Assembly: GCA_036768485.1 (NCBI GenBank)
Contig: JAVLUZ010000154.1
Coordinates: 26,807,035 to 26,871,034, forward strand
Direction: 5' to 3'
DNA: 64,000 nucleotides
Origin: Mermis nigrescens
Lineage: Eukaryota > Nematoda > Enoplea > Mermithida > Mermithidae
Part shown: positions 32,009 through 42,312 of the stretch, one piece after another
Numbering within the stretch: position 1 is the stretch's first letter
Layout of the letters: every line of letters begins with the position of its first letter
Translations under genes and position numbers: made by a program
Notes under the pieces: model-generated
What the model was told of the DNA's origin: nothing
What the model saw: the letters and a program-made list of their open reading frames with translations, nothing else
Database searches by the model: none

Positions 32009-32089
32009 TTTGGACCCGGACCCGACACCATGTTGAAGGCGGGTGCGGGTCCAAGTTTATGGATACAACCAGGTCCGGGTCCAGAAATT
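32009..32089. repeat. Short GGACCCGGACCCG palindrome
   Basis: TTGGACCCGGACCC (32009) is mirrored by GGTCCGGGTCCAG (32073-32085), with GGGTGCGGGTCC between. About 80 bp, G+C-rich in A+T-rich flanks. Probably a tiny foldback element. Confidence 0.65.
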
Positions 32090-32094
32090 AAGGA

Positions 32095-32514
32095 TTGTCA
32101 GCTAAAAGAGTCAGTAAATGTCATTAATAAGTACTATTCGGCGCGAAGCGCCGGAAAATTTTCAGAAGTCATCATAAAAGGCTAAATTATTAAAAAATAC
32201 ACATTATTCTCTATTGTACCCAACTATTTGTTGACGGGGGCGGCCGCCGTAGGTGGCGGCACCAAGTTCTGGGAGTTCAGATTTTTCAAAGGTCAAGAAA
32301 TGGGCTTAAAAATGGTGAAATGACGAAAAATCATATTTTTAAGTTTCTCAACGAGTACTATTCATTGGCATCAAGAAATTGCGAAAAAAGCGAAAAAAAT
32401 TCAAAATTGAATTATGTGGGAGGATATTTTGATTTCGGGGGGGGGGGGTTCAGCCTTTTGGGAGTGTATACCCTCCACGCCTGCGTGTGGCGGCTGCCTC
32501 CTAAATTCGCCCTT
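32095..32514 (+). mobile_element. GTGGCGGATC-family fragment split by family A MITE
   Basis: TCAGTAAATGTCATTAATAA and the exact hairpin at 32140 match the 31.6-kb copy. With the MITE at 32248-32489 removed, the sequence GGGGGCGGC then TGCCTCCTAAATTCGCCCTTG resembles the normal terminus of this superfamily. Left boundary not determined. Confidence 0.55.
32248..32489 (+). mobile_element. hAT-like MITE, family A (copy 5)
   Basis: CGTAGGTGGCGGCACC to CACGCCTGCGTGTG with the family core between. Flanks GCGGCCGC (32240-32247) and GCGGCTGC (32490-32497), seven of eight. Confidence 0.88.
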
Positions 32515-33000
32515 GTAGTCACGAAATGCGCGTAATTGATGTGACCTTTCACGACCGATGAACTGCATGCGTAGGCGGTACGACATAAAGTAAATGTACC
32601 TCGGGTAAACATGGGTGCATTGATCAATGGTGTACACATGTTACGAGAATACCGGTCGAAGGAAGCGGGGTAAAACGTAAAGGCAGTATGTGGATTCCGC
32701 TTATTTACGTCCCTGCTTCAAGTAAATTCGTTTTTAATCTATTAGAAAAATATGCCTGCCTATTTAGTAGATAAAATTTGTTCGGGCGGAGAATTCCAAA
32801 CGGAGATTACTCGATTGCAAAAGTTATTTTCTGAAATTCATTCTCGCTCGATTAACAAAAAAGTTCGCACGATTTCATTGATCGATTTCAATTACTCTTA
32901 AAATTCAATTTAAGGAAATAATAGAATTCCCTTGTAAAATCACCCGTCCTTCAAACTCCATGATTAAGTTTTTAAGCCCTTCCGAGTAACCACTTCGTAC

Positions 33001-33148
33001 CAGGTTACGTAGCTGGCCGTCCTATTTTGGGGACTAAGATCAAAAGGCCAAAAATGGCACAAAATAACGTTTAGTCATATTTTTCCGGTTTTTCTGAATT
33101 TTGGGGGGTCGGAGTCCGAACCCCATTCCCCCAGAACTACGTCGCCTG
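33001..33148 (+). mobile_element. CAGGCACGTAGCTGGC family MITE
   Basis: Ends CAGGTTACGTAGCTGGCC and GAACTACGTCGCCTG; flanks CTTCGTAC (32993-33000) and CTTCGTTC (33149-33156), seven of eight. Same inside as 27559-27732. Confidence 0.9.
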
Positions 33149-33336
33149 CTTCGTTCATTCGGCCAATTAAAACCGCCCAAAATTTTACGCATTCAGCTGC
33201 TTGCGGGAGAAGAAGTTTTTAGGATATTGTAGTAAAGTCAAACCTGATTCATTTGATATAAGCTGTTATTTTTTTATTTATAATTCATCGCCGAGTGTGT
33301 AAATTGTCCTTTTTCTAGTTGAATGTACAATTTTAG

Positions 33337-33603
33337 ATGCAACTGAATGCATCTTCGGTCAAAAATAGCGCTTCGCGATTCATTTGCCAGAAAAATTTGA
33401 CCAAGACGTTCGAAAATGCTAAAATAGACATCTTCAATCATTTGGAATCGGGTGGTTTTGCGGATTGCTTTGACTCAATAGCGAATTCAATGATATCTTC
33501 AGCAGATCCAAAATCATCCACTACTCCAACTTCTCGCAACGAATCATCATCGTTGCAGGATGGAAGCATCAATGATGACGACGACGCGGATGAAGTAAAT
33601 TGA
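33337..33603 (+). CDS. Ser/Asp-rich ORF, possible last exon
   Basis: ATG at 33337 to TGA at 33601, 88 codons. The protein ends in a Ser/Thr/Asn run and an acidic tail (DDDDADEVN). It has mixed codons and no repeat similarity in this window. An acceptor-like AATTTTAG ends at 33336 and another, TTTTTCTAG, at 33318, so it may be a terminal exon; no upstream exon was found. A hAT MITE lies 49 bp downstream. No domain recognised. A chance ORF is possible. Confidence 0.35.
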   Translation: MQLNASSVKNSASRFICQKNLTKTFENAKIDIFNHLESGGFADCFDSIANSMISSADPKSSTTPTSRNESSSLQDGSINDDDDADEVN

Positions 33604-33652
33604 GAGACGGAGCCATTTACAGGGTTGGTCAAAAAAACGAATCGCCTGTTGG

Positions 33653-33847
33653 CAGTGGCGGATCCAGGATTTTCCTAAGGGGGGGCGGTACCCCTAAGGG
33701 GCGGTGTAATCCTGACTTGGGCGGAAAAATTCGCCGTTTTAACCAGAAAATCACTAAAAATCGCTCAAATACCGCCACTTAATTTTGCGCACTATTTTTG
33801 GGTCAATGGGGGGCGGCCGCCCCTTCCGCCCCCTAAATCCGACCCTG
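33653..33847 (+). mobile_element. GTGGCGGATC family MITE, exact TSD
   Basis: Ends CAGTGGCGGATCCAGG and CTAAATCCGACCCTG; octamer CCTGTTGG is identical at 33645-33652 and 33848-33855. 195 bp, a short internally deleted form; close relatives at 48848-49046 and 54190-54325. Confidence 0.95.
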
Positions 33848-34416
33848 CCTGTTGGACCTTGCTTAACTTCTTAACGACGAAGAAAAATGGAGAGTAGGTT
33901 CCTTTGATAAAAGCGCCTGTCATCCCTGCATCTAGGGCTTTAAATCCTGTAACTTTACAGCATTATGTGACATTTCAGTGTAACTTCTTTTATCATAAAG
34001 CCACTTCATTTAGCTATCGTTGAAGTGATTCGCTTAAAGGCATTTCTGTTTGCTCTTAAAAGAGCCTTGATCAAAAATTGAACGTTTTGGCTAGTGCTTG
34101 CAAATTAAAAACGTTGAATTTATGAGATGCAGTAACCCGTAGTAAGATTGCATTCGCTTTGCACAGTTTAACCCAGTTGAAATAAAAATAAACAGAGTAA
34201 TAAATAAAGACTTATCGACTTTTATGTAGTTAATTCATTGTAAAGTAGCGACAGTAAAACCAACATAGTTGAAACTTCAATGCGTTCTTACTGCGATAAT
34301 AGGCTCATAGACGAAGCAAACCGCGTTTGATTTGGACCAGTATTTAAAAAGTTATAAGGTCCGGATATGCGATTCTCGTTTTTTACCATCCCGTATATAC
34401 ACTGAGTACTTGCGCA

Positions 34417-34660
34417 CACACGTGGGCGTGGTAGTTTGGGGGTATGTGACCGCCAAGAAACCAAAATACCCCAGAATTCAATTTTTGAAATTTTTTTTTG
34501 TTTTCTTCGCAGGTTTTTGATGCCAATGGATAGTGCTCGGATGAGGAGCGTTGAAAAATGTCGTTTTTTTCGCCATACCACCATTTTTGAAGCCATTTTT
34601 TACCTCTGAAAAATGCTTGCTCTCCCCCCCCCTCCCAGGGTTTAGGTGCCGCCGCCTGTG
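34417..34660 (-). mobile_element. hAT-like MITE, family A (copy 6), exact TSD
   Basis: Plus-strand CACACGTGGGCGTGG to GCCGCCGCCTGTG; octamer CTTGCGCA is identical at 34409-34416 and 34661-34668. Core in reverse order. Confidence 0.94.
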
Positions 34661-34668
34661 CTTGCGCA

Positions 34669-35720
34669 GCATAGGGAATTATGTGGGATTCAGAGAAGAA
34701 GTTTCTTTTCTAAACCATTTTTGTTTTTTACTTCTAAAAACTGTTTATACTGCAAATTTGCGTTTAATAATGTTGTCTTGGATTTTCTCATTTTTTTATA
34801 AGTGATAATTTATTAAACAAAACAAATAGCAACAATTTCGCAGTGATCGCGAAAAGCTCTTCAAGAAAATGTTTAAAAATATTTTTGACGTAGACTTAAG
34901 CTGGCGCTAAATATAAAACTTTACACTGTATTAAATCCGCAAATTAGGCGTGTTACTTTGCATAAGACAACAACGTTGGGTTTAAAATAAAAATTACTTA
35001 AACCTTATCTAATTATATACACGAAGTTCTTCTACTTTAATCAGTTTTCTTTCATATTTCGACATTTATGTACAAGGAAACCATGCAATTCGCATAAATT
35101 TAAAATTGTCAAAATCTCAGAAGCTTCTAGGATTCTGGAAAAGATTCTAAGGCTAGATGTGGAATCAGCGAAATTCTCATCTAGGATCAATTGATTTTCT
35201 ATCTAAGTTAAGTTGCAAGCAAAAAATAAGCAACTTGCTCAAAATTGTTACCTCAGTCTCGCACGCATATGTACCTTTTTCTATTCTTTATCTCAATTTT
35301 TCTGATTTTTTTGGGGGAGGCTTTTTTATGAATTTTTCGCTTTATTTTGACGAATCTCAGCTCAGATAAAATTTGCGTGTTTCTCGAGCCTAACTTTTTT
35401 CGCGCCTAATATAAATGACTCTAAACGACAGACAGTGCAAAAAACGTTGTATTTTAGGCATATTAAGGCGGATTTTTGGGCTATTTTCGGCGAATTTTGG
35501 GAAAGATTGTCCGCACCTCATCAGACGCATCATGCCGCGCTGCTCTTATCTTTCCCTGGTTTATTTGTAATACCATCTACTCTCATTCTATGTTTGCTAC
35601 AGTCCTAACTGTCGCCGCCTTTACTTGGATTTATATTTCCGAATGAGGCTGTAATGCTTATCTAAAGTTTTATTTTAAAGGTTTTCTTCAGTATCATACA
35701 TCCGCATAGGGTATTACTAT
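34669..35720. other. Noncoding stretch, no gene seen
   Basis: A+T-rich; short accidental ORFs only. Bases 35430-35510 (TTAAGGCGGATTTTTGGGC, TTTTCGGCGAATTTTGGG) resemble MITE debris. Confidence 0.5.
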
Positions 35721-35724
35721 ACAT

Positions 35725-35935
35725 AGGCTTGGGGGAAGGGTGGTGGGGGTATGCAGCCCCTAGCAGGCCTAATATTCCGCTCCCCCACCCCGCCCCCAAA
35801 AAAAACCAAAATACCCCTCCAAAATTCGATATTTGGAAATTTTTCTCGTTTTCGCGATTTTCAATGCCAAGGACCATTTTTGACCTTTAAAAAAATCTTG
35901 CCTTCCCCGTAAATTTAATGCCGCCCACCTATAGA
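35725..35935 (-). mobile_element. hAT-like MITE, family A (copy 7), shortened
   Basis: CATAGGCTTGGGGG...ATACCCCTCCAAAATTCG...GGACCATTTTTGACC...CCGCCCACCTATAG: the family order in reverse with part of the core deleted. No clear TSD. Confidence 0.75.
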
Positions 35936-36159
35936 ATCATCACCGAACTCTTAAAAAATTTCTTGTGAAAATATGGCAAAAAGAGTCATAAATCAATTAA
36001 TTAAAATCAAAACTTCCGTAAATATACCTGAAATTTATCTTTATTAAGATAATGTGAACGCTATCATTTTGTACCAATTTTAATCTCGATTCTTGCTCTA
36101 CAAAGCTCCTAGCCGACCCTATATCGCGGCCCACCTAATGACGCTGATTGCGTGTTCAC

Positions 36160-36290
36160 CACATGTGGGCAGAGGGTCTGGACACTCCCAGAATCTGAAA
36201 GACCCTCCCAAACTGAATGAGTCTTCAGATTGAATTTCTAGCTATTTTTGCAATTGGGCCCCGTCGGACCCCCAGAATTTTGTTCTTGTC
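36160..36290 (-). mobile_element. Very diverged family A remnant
   Basis: CACATGTGGGCAGAGGG then CTCCCAGAATCTGAAAGACC and CCCAGAATTTTGTTCTTGTCC echo the family A ends with little in between. Boundaries uncertain. Confidence 0.4.
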
Positions 36291-36454
36291 CGTGTTTAGC
36301 GTATACTCATTGTTTCCGTAGTGAGCGGAGAAACTTGATGAGGCTTGAAAACGTTTAGCGTATCGTAAACGTTACAGAATATCAGCGATTCGTCCAATCG
36401 ATTGCGGTGTAAAGCATGCAAAAGGATGATACTAAGTTGTGCTCACTGTCACAG

Positions 36455-36708
36455 CTATTTCGCACGTGAAACACGTGGCGGGCGTTGAATGGATTTATCG
36501 TTGCTGGGTTTGCGTGCGAAATAAGCCAATCCCCCAAGCGAGGCGCGCCATAACGGGCACCTCGAATTACGAGGAGGGCATCCGCTGTCACTTAAACAAG
36601 TGCCACGGCATGAGCCGCGCCAAGATTACCCGAGCTCATTACGAAGATCGAAGCCGAAAATTTGCCGATCACTTACGACGCACCTACGAAACTTGTTATG
36701 GCTCATAA
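36455..36708 (+). CDS. Small ORF with BED-like zinc finger, possible last exon
   Basis: Open frame to TAA at 36706. The peptide has WIYRCWVC, then ITGTSNYEEG, then HLNKCHG: C-x2-C followed after about 25 residues by H-x4-H, with GTSN just before the His pair, as in BED fingers of hAT transposases and their domesticated relatives. A basic tail (RSRKFADHLRRTYETC) follows. GTCACAG at 36448-36454 could be a splice acceptor; no ATG starts the frame nearby (the frame is open from a GTG at 36439). Codons are more G+C-rich than the surroundings. BED fingers bind DNA; a transposase remnant and a host gene are both possible. Confidence 0.4.
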
Positions 36709-37257
36709 TTGACTCGTTTTTTTCGAAAATTTTCTTCCATTCGCACCGTATTACGCAAGCCACGCCGTCCTTTCGATTCTCTATGCAATGTAATCATTGC
36801 GTCCGTTTATTTTTAGTGTAAACTGATTGAATTTTGTAGTTTAAGGTGAATTATCGCTTATGTAATGCTGTACTCTGTTCCATTTTTAAAGGCTAATTTC
36901 GCTTAACGGTTTAAAGTGTCTTATTACTGTAGGTGAATATTCTAGGGTTTACGTTGCTGCGACAGTTTGTAACATTTGCAAGCTATCTGGTAAAACACAT
37001 TAAAGCCCGCTTCAGAAGTAAATGTCGGCGATATCGCCGATGTTCGTGGGCGATATGGGCGAGCGTCGTCCATATCGCGGACAACAAATACTGCGATATC
37101 GCCTATGTCAGAGCCGCCTAAGAAGCTATAGTTGTATACTCGTATATGCGATGCATGCATGTTACGTAGGGACATGTAACCGTACAACTGCGGCATAGGA
37201 ATTCATTATTTGGGGTCCGGCCTGAAAAATATTTTTGGGATAAAACGATAGACACCA
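36709..37257. other. Noncoding stretch with GATATCGC palindrome cluster
   Basis: Bases 37023-37115 contain GGCGATATCGCC, GGGCGATATGGGCG, CCATATCGCGG and GCGATATCGCC close together. The rest has no gene signal. Confidence 0.6.
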
Positions 37258-37440
37258 TAGTGGGCAGCACCAAAATTGGGAAGGGGCTAGATTTATTTAA
37301 GAGGTCAAAAATGCTCTTAAAAATGGTGGTATGCCGAAAAACACCATTTTCCAATGTTTCTCATCGACCATTATCTATTGGCATCGAACAAGTTGAGAAA
37401 AAAATTCTCAAAAATAAATTATGGGGTTATGCACTGGTAT
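37258..37440 (+). mobile_element. hAT-like MITE, family A (copy 8), 3'-truncated
   Basis: AGTGGGCAGCACCAAAATTGG...CTTAAAAATGGTGGTATG...CAATGTTTCTCATCGACCAT...ATTGGCATCGA, ending in ATGGGGTTATGC. Right terminus missing. Confidence 0.78.
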
Positions 37441-38614
37441 GTTGAAGCCTAATAAGCAAACTTTTAATTCTGATCAATCAATTTGGGTCTGGGGGATATA
37501 GTTTTCACGTTCATGATAGCTACTAAAATTGTTCAATCTGTGCCAAATATAGCCAGCATGCATTGACACTTAGCAACGGCTGAAAATATGGGAAACTTGC
37601 CCCGTTTTTCATTCCAACCAGAGAGTGAATAATGTGCCTAGTGGAATGAATTCGAATTAAATTGAATTGGTGGTAAATTTCCCTTTTAATTTCTTGATAA
37701 TTTTTTAGCTTGAGATTTATCCCGTCAGACTTCTCAGAATTATGTTCCTACCCAAGTATTGCTTTAAATAGGCAGAATATTCGGAAATTTCTGAATTAAC
37801 TGGACGAGTCGAGCTTTTTAGTGTAAGTTGCGTCTATAGGGCCTGCTTACGGGAGGAAGCAGCTTGGCTAGATTAAGAAAGTTTAGTGATTTTGAGGCTA
37901 TCGACTGAGTCGTCACAATATTTCGGGCGGTTTTAATTTATTCACTTTCACAAGGCCTAGAAACCATTTTTTGCGGTTTCTTTCAGCTTTCTAACGGATG
38001 TAAAGTCTACGGATTTTTGACGCTTAGTAATATTACTATAATATCAAATTATAATGTAATAATAGTCAAATTTTTCTGAGGCTTTGCCGTAATTGCTCAA
38101 ATACAAAAAATAACACCATTTTTTCTGGATTCTACAAATTTTCCTGCGTATTGCGCTATACTGTGAAATTTTAGGATTTTTGCGCACAAATTTAGGAAAT
38201 TTTTGAAGTCTTGCCTGAAAAAAATGCGCAGAAAATCTTTCTGAATATGAAAACAGACAATGTAAAACGGCGAAACTGCACTTTGGGAAAAAGTTGTTTT
38301 CGTTCTGGCAGAAGAGACATTGTAGGAATTTCAAGTGGATTTGAATATTGCATACCCCAATCTGTTATTAATGCTAAAATATCGTTGAAAAATTATAAGT
38401 AAGTAACAGTTTTTAGTCAGTTTCAAACATTTTTATAAAAGGATTGAAAATTTTCGCCTTTTACTTATGTACTTCCAGCCTCACTTAGCCTCATTAATTT
38501 TTCTATGTTGCATGCTCTATTCCACCAACCCACGCTCCGCCACATGCATGACTGGCGTGGCGGCAAAAAGCTAAGATTAGTAAGCTGTTTCTAACCTTCA
38601 AATTCAAGTCTGGC
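37441..38614. other. Noncoding stretch, no gene seen
   Basis: A+T-rich. Short ORFs on both strands at 38044-38402 overlap each other and have no recognisable domain. Confidence 0.5.
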
Positions 38615-38738
38615 CAGGCACATATGTACCTCTGGGGGGAATGGTGGGGGCGGAGCCCTAACCCAGAAAATTCGGAAAATAGGACTTTTAAACGTTATTT
38701 TATGCTCTTTTTGGGCTTATTCACCCCTGGTTGTGCCT
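38615..38738 (-). mobile_element. CAGGCACGTAGCTGGC family MITE, worn
   Basis: Begins CAGGCACATATGTACC and ends GGTTGTGCCTA, with GAAAATTCGGAAAATAGGAC and TTATTTTATGCTCTTTTTGGGC inside as in 30666-30836. It abuts the next element. Confidence 0.7.
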
Positions 38739-38945
38739 AGTGATGTAAAAGATCATCTGGATCTGATCTTTTTATCCAATTCAAAAATCCAGATCATCTG
38801 GATCTGGTTATCTGATCTGGATGTGCCAGAAAATCAGAGTCGATCTTTATCTGGATCTGGATCTGTTTAATCAACTCACATCTGGTTAAACAGATCAGAA
38901 AGTTATTTTTGCACGATGGTATTCTTTCTGTTTTACGATAGGTAG
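38738..38945 (-). mobile_element. Half copy of the GATCCA-repeat hAT element
   Basis: TAGTGATGTAAAAGATCATC and then GATCTG hexamers, CAGATCAGAAAGTTATTTTT and GGTATTCTTTCTGTTTTACG: the reverse of 10840-11075. The other terminus is absent. Confidence 0.85.
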
Positions 38946-38987
38946 GTTATCTAATTAGTTATAGCCCACATAGCACGGATTGTGTGA

Positions 38988-39350
38988 GCAACAGCCCCAC
39001 CAGTCCTCAACAGCCCCACCATCCCCATTATCCCAACAGCCCCACCAAAATCCCAACAGTCCCACCCGTCCCACCAGCCCCACCAGTCCCAGCAGCCCCA
39101 CAATGATCCCAATAGCCCCACCAATGATCCCAACAGCCTCACCAATCCCAACAGCCCTCACCAATCCCAACAGCCCTACCAATCCCAACGAGTCCCACCG
39201 TTCCAACAGCCCAACCGTCTTAACAACCCCATTAGTAATCCCAAGAGCCCACCAGTCCAGACCACACCAGTCCCAAGAGCCCCACCTATTCCCAGCAGTT
39301 CCACCGTTCCAGCAGTCCTACCTTTCCAACAGTCGAACTGTCCTAAGCAT
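38988..39350 (+). repeat. C-rich minisatellite (CAGCCCCACCAGTCC type)
   Basis: About 360 bp of short degenerate units built from CAGCCCCACCA, ATCCCAA and AGTCCCACC words, mostly 12-24 bp apart. The + frame gives a Pro/Ser/Thr-only 126-residue reading and the minus strand a Gly/Trp/Leu one; both are products of composition. Confidence 0.85.
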
Positions 39351-39360
39351 ACGAGTTTAA

Positions 39361-40262
39361 CCCCCCACCCCGAAATTCTGGAAATTCCACCAAATTATGC
39401 GACCCCAGGAATTCTATTTTTAGCACATTTCTCGGTCACTTTAATTACCAGACCCACAGAATTTGTTCGCTTGTTATAATCATAGATGCACAGAACGACC
39501 GGTCTGTAGAACAAGTTTTGAGCCAAAAATTGACCTCAAAACTGGTATGAATGTTAAAATAGCATAAAAACTGCGCTAATGCACATTTTCTGGCTATTTT
39601 AAAGCAGATTAGCGTGAAAGTTTTTGATTCTCATTTAATTTTAACACTTGTATTTCCTTTTTTTTTTCACTAGAACATTTTTCATTTTTTTCTGGCATTG
39701 TAGAGTAGACCATAATGAGCAGGGATCCAATCTTGCGAGATGACTCGAATGAGGCAAAATCCTGGATTGTGCACAATTGCTGAAGCTTCAATTCTGACAG
39801 GTCTACCAGTTTCATAGGTAGACTTATTCTGAAAATGTAAACCTGCACACTCGTTTATGGTCTTGATAAAATATACGAATTCGGAAAATAGTCAAAAAAT
39901 ATCTTTCATAAAAAATTAATTATTGCCCGATTTTATTATATCGTATAATAGCGATTGCAGTAATGGTGCTACGTGCCTGAGTCTCTTCCATTTAAAAACT
40001 TCCAATATTAATCTAATTTCCGGGGTCTGAATCACACGTGCCCACATGTGACTGTACGGCGTACGCGCGCTGTTTTGGCTGAGTTGAGAGTTAAAAATAA
40101 TGCATTTCTGGCTTATCCGCGCCGATTATTCGTTTAATTCATTACACTGAATTTAAATACTTTGCTCTTGAGGTAGCACAGGAACTCATTAATCGATTTT
40201 AGGCGCTTTTACGAAAGAGTAAACTGTTCGCTTAGCCAAATATTTTCGGCCAATGGGGGAAA
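39361..40262. other. Noncoding stretch, no gene seen
   Basis: A+T-rich. The last 25 bases (TTAGCCAAATATTTTCGGCC) match the end region of the GTGGCGGATC family. Confidence 0.5.
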
Positions 40263-40882
40263 CAATGGCATAGCCAGGGTAAGCATAGGGGCACCGTGCC
40301 CTTTCCAAAATGTATCAGAAATTTTATTGCTTTATATACCGCAATAATTGTGATCAAAAATTGACTTCAAAGAGGCAAACGCGGTCAAAATTTTTGTGGC
40401 GCATTTCGTCAGCGTATTTTACGCATTTGTGAATATTTTCTCCTGACAATGAAATATTCTCATTCACCATTCATAAAATATTCCAGCGCTTCACATTACT
40501 TTGGTGATTTAATGCACTATTTTTTCGTTGAATGAAACTGTGCATGCTTGTTGAGCGATGCGACGATGATTGCGTGCCACTCTGTCTCTTCTCTGCTTTG
40601 ATTGTCTTTCTTCAAGGGCACAAATCGTATCGTAATTGAAAAGAATGATCAAATTTTCTTGTGTTTTTGCGCATTTTCTGTTTTCTGAACTAAACCATGT
40701 TAATTAGAAAACCACAAATAGGCCTGGAAATGATAGAACAAAATTGTTTGATACATATTTTCTGAATCTATTTGGTAACGAGCAACCCGTTGCGGCACGA
40801 TACATACTTTTATAGTCTATTTCACATAATTTCGTGCATAAATTTTAAGAATTTTTATCGACATCAAGTCCAGGGTCACGAT

Positions 40883-41219
40883 CACGCGTCGGCATGCACC
40901 CTCCCCCCAAAAAGTTGAAATACCCCCGCAGAATTCAAATTTTGAAATTTTTTTGCTTTTTTGGCGATTTTCTGATGCCATTGGATAGTGCTTGATGAGA
41001 AACGTCGAAAAATATTTTTTTCGCCTTATGATGCCTCTTTATAAAGCTCCAGCATTGCTTCTGAAAGTCTGAATCAGTATAAATATTCTCGTGCTTCATT
41101 TTCACACAATTTTGGTCATAAGTTTTGAAACTATCTGTGAAAAGCTGACACTTTTAAGACCATTTTTTGACCTTTGAAAATTCCCGCCCTCCCCAGAATT
41201 TCGGTGCTGCCCACCTATG
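40883..41219 (-). mobile_element. hAT-like MITE, family A (copy 9) with foreign insert
   Basis: CACGCGTCGGCATGC to GCTGCCCACCTATG; flanks GTCACGAT (40875-40882) and GTTACGAT (41220-41227), seven of eight. The core is interrupted by about 130 bp (41026-41152) that also occur at 41656-41780 and in no other family A copy. Confidence 0.87.
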
Positions 41220-41780
41220 GTTACGATAATAAGATATCATATCAATGCTATAACCGCAATCTGTCAGCTTGTCGAAGATGGTCTTTAAAATTTACGCAGT
41301 GAAACAGACTATAGCAGAGGTTTGAAAACTCATTTCAGCTTTTAATTGTTTTTAGGCAATTCAAAAATCAAGGTTTGGCCGCTGTTGCAAAAATTTTAAG
41401 GTTACTAAAGTGCTTTTTTCTACAAAATTTTTTGGGATCCTGCCCCTGGACCCCGCTGGGAGCGCTTTCACGCGCCCTTCCAGTCCCCAAGCCATAAAAT
41501 CTCATTGTACATGTGCAAAGGTTTCTGGTGAGACAAAAGAGGTAAAATGCTAAGAATTTTAAAAATTAGTATGCCTCTTCTGTATGACTTAAACGGTATA
41601 AATTGAGTTTAAAGTGCAAAAACGTCAAAATTTTCTGGCGCATAGCGTCGCCGGTTACTGATGCCTCTTTATAAAGCTCCAGCATTGCTGCTGAAAGTCT
41701 GAATCAGTATTAATATTCTCGTGCTTCATTTTCACACAATTTTGGTCATAAGTTTTGAAACTATCTGTGAAAAGCTGACA
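41026..41780 (+). repeat. Direct duplication of a 125-130 bp segment
   Basis: TGATGCCTCTTTATAAAGCT...GTGAAAAGCTGACA occurs at about 41026-41152 and 41656-41780 with only a few differences (CTTCTG/CTGCTG, TATAAAT/TATTAAT). The second copy continues into an inverted match with 41226-41268 (AATGCTATAA...GCAATCTGTCAGC). Confidence 0.88.
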
Positions 41781-42312
41781 GATTGCAATTATAGCATTTA
41801 TCTGATAATAATCGTACTAGCCTTTAACTCGTTGTTGATGAAAGTTCTTGAAATTTATGCAGAAGTTGGGTGAAATAGACTATAAGTTGGTGATTCGCAG
41901 TTTTCCTGTTGGAAGCCTGAACTTATATAGCATGTACAAATTCAATAATTTTCTGCTCTGTCCAGAATATCTATCCATTCAGAGACCAACAAAATCATAG
42001 GTGAGGTAAATAATTACTAAATTTCATGGTGCCTTGAGGATTTCCTTACTGCTTGTCAATAAAAAAGCTGTAAATTCTACACGAAATGGTAAAAATATCA
42101 AAAACTTTCGGCGCTTCGCGCCATTTTACACTTTTTCTATTTTTGATCGTCAAAAGTCCATAAATTAGCTAGGCTACATTACTGAAGGTCGAAAAACTCA
42201 ATTTTACCATACAAAATGCGTTACCGTACCATATCAAAGCATTCAACGTAAAAGCAAGTCTTAAAAATTTTGTGCGTGCCCCTCCCGAACCAAATTTCTG
42301 GCTACGCTTCTG

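Larger units (their letters stand above)
40263..42312. mobile_element. Possible 2-kb element, GGCATAGCCAG ends
   Basis: CAATGGCATAGCCAG at 40263 is mirrored by CTGGCTACGCTTCTG ending at 42312; inside both ends lie GTGCCC/GGGCAC words. Hairpin words at 41637 (changed) and 42110 (exact) are inside, as in other members. No TSD is visible, so the boundaries are inference. Confidence 0.5.

Noticed and set aside
34288..34672. ORFs crossing a MITE (also 58316-58582, 1740-1943, 23029-23429)
   Set aside because: They recur in family A copies in any frame and contain only the MITE core; no independent conservation.
38044..38402. Overlapping sense and antisense ORFs of 96 and 63 codons
   Set aside because: Opposing frames, simple composition, no start context or domain.
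38980..39360. 126-residue Pro/Ser/Thr-rich ORF and its Gly/Trp-rich antisense ORFs
   Set aside because: Purely the translation of a short-period minisatellite; both strands are open for the same reason.
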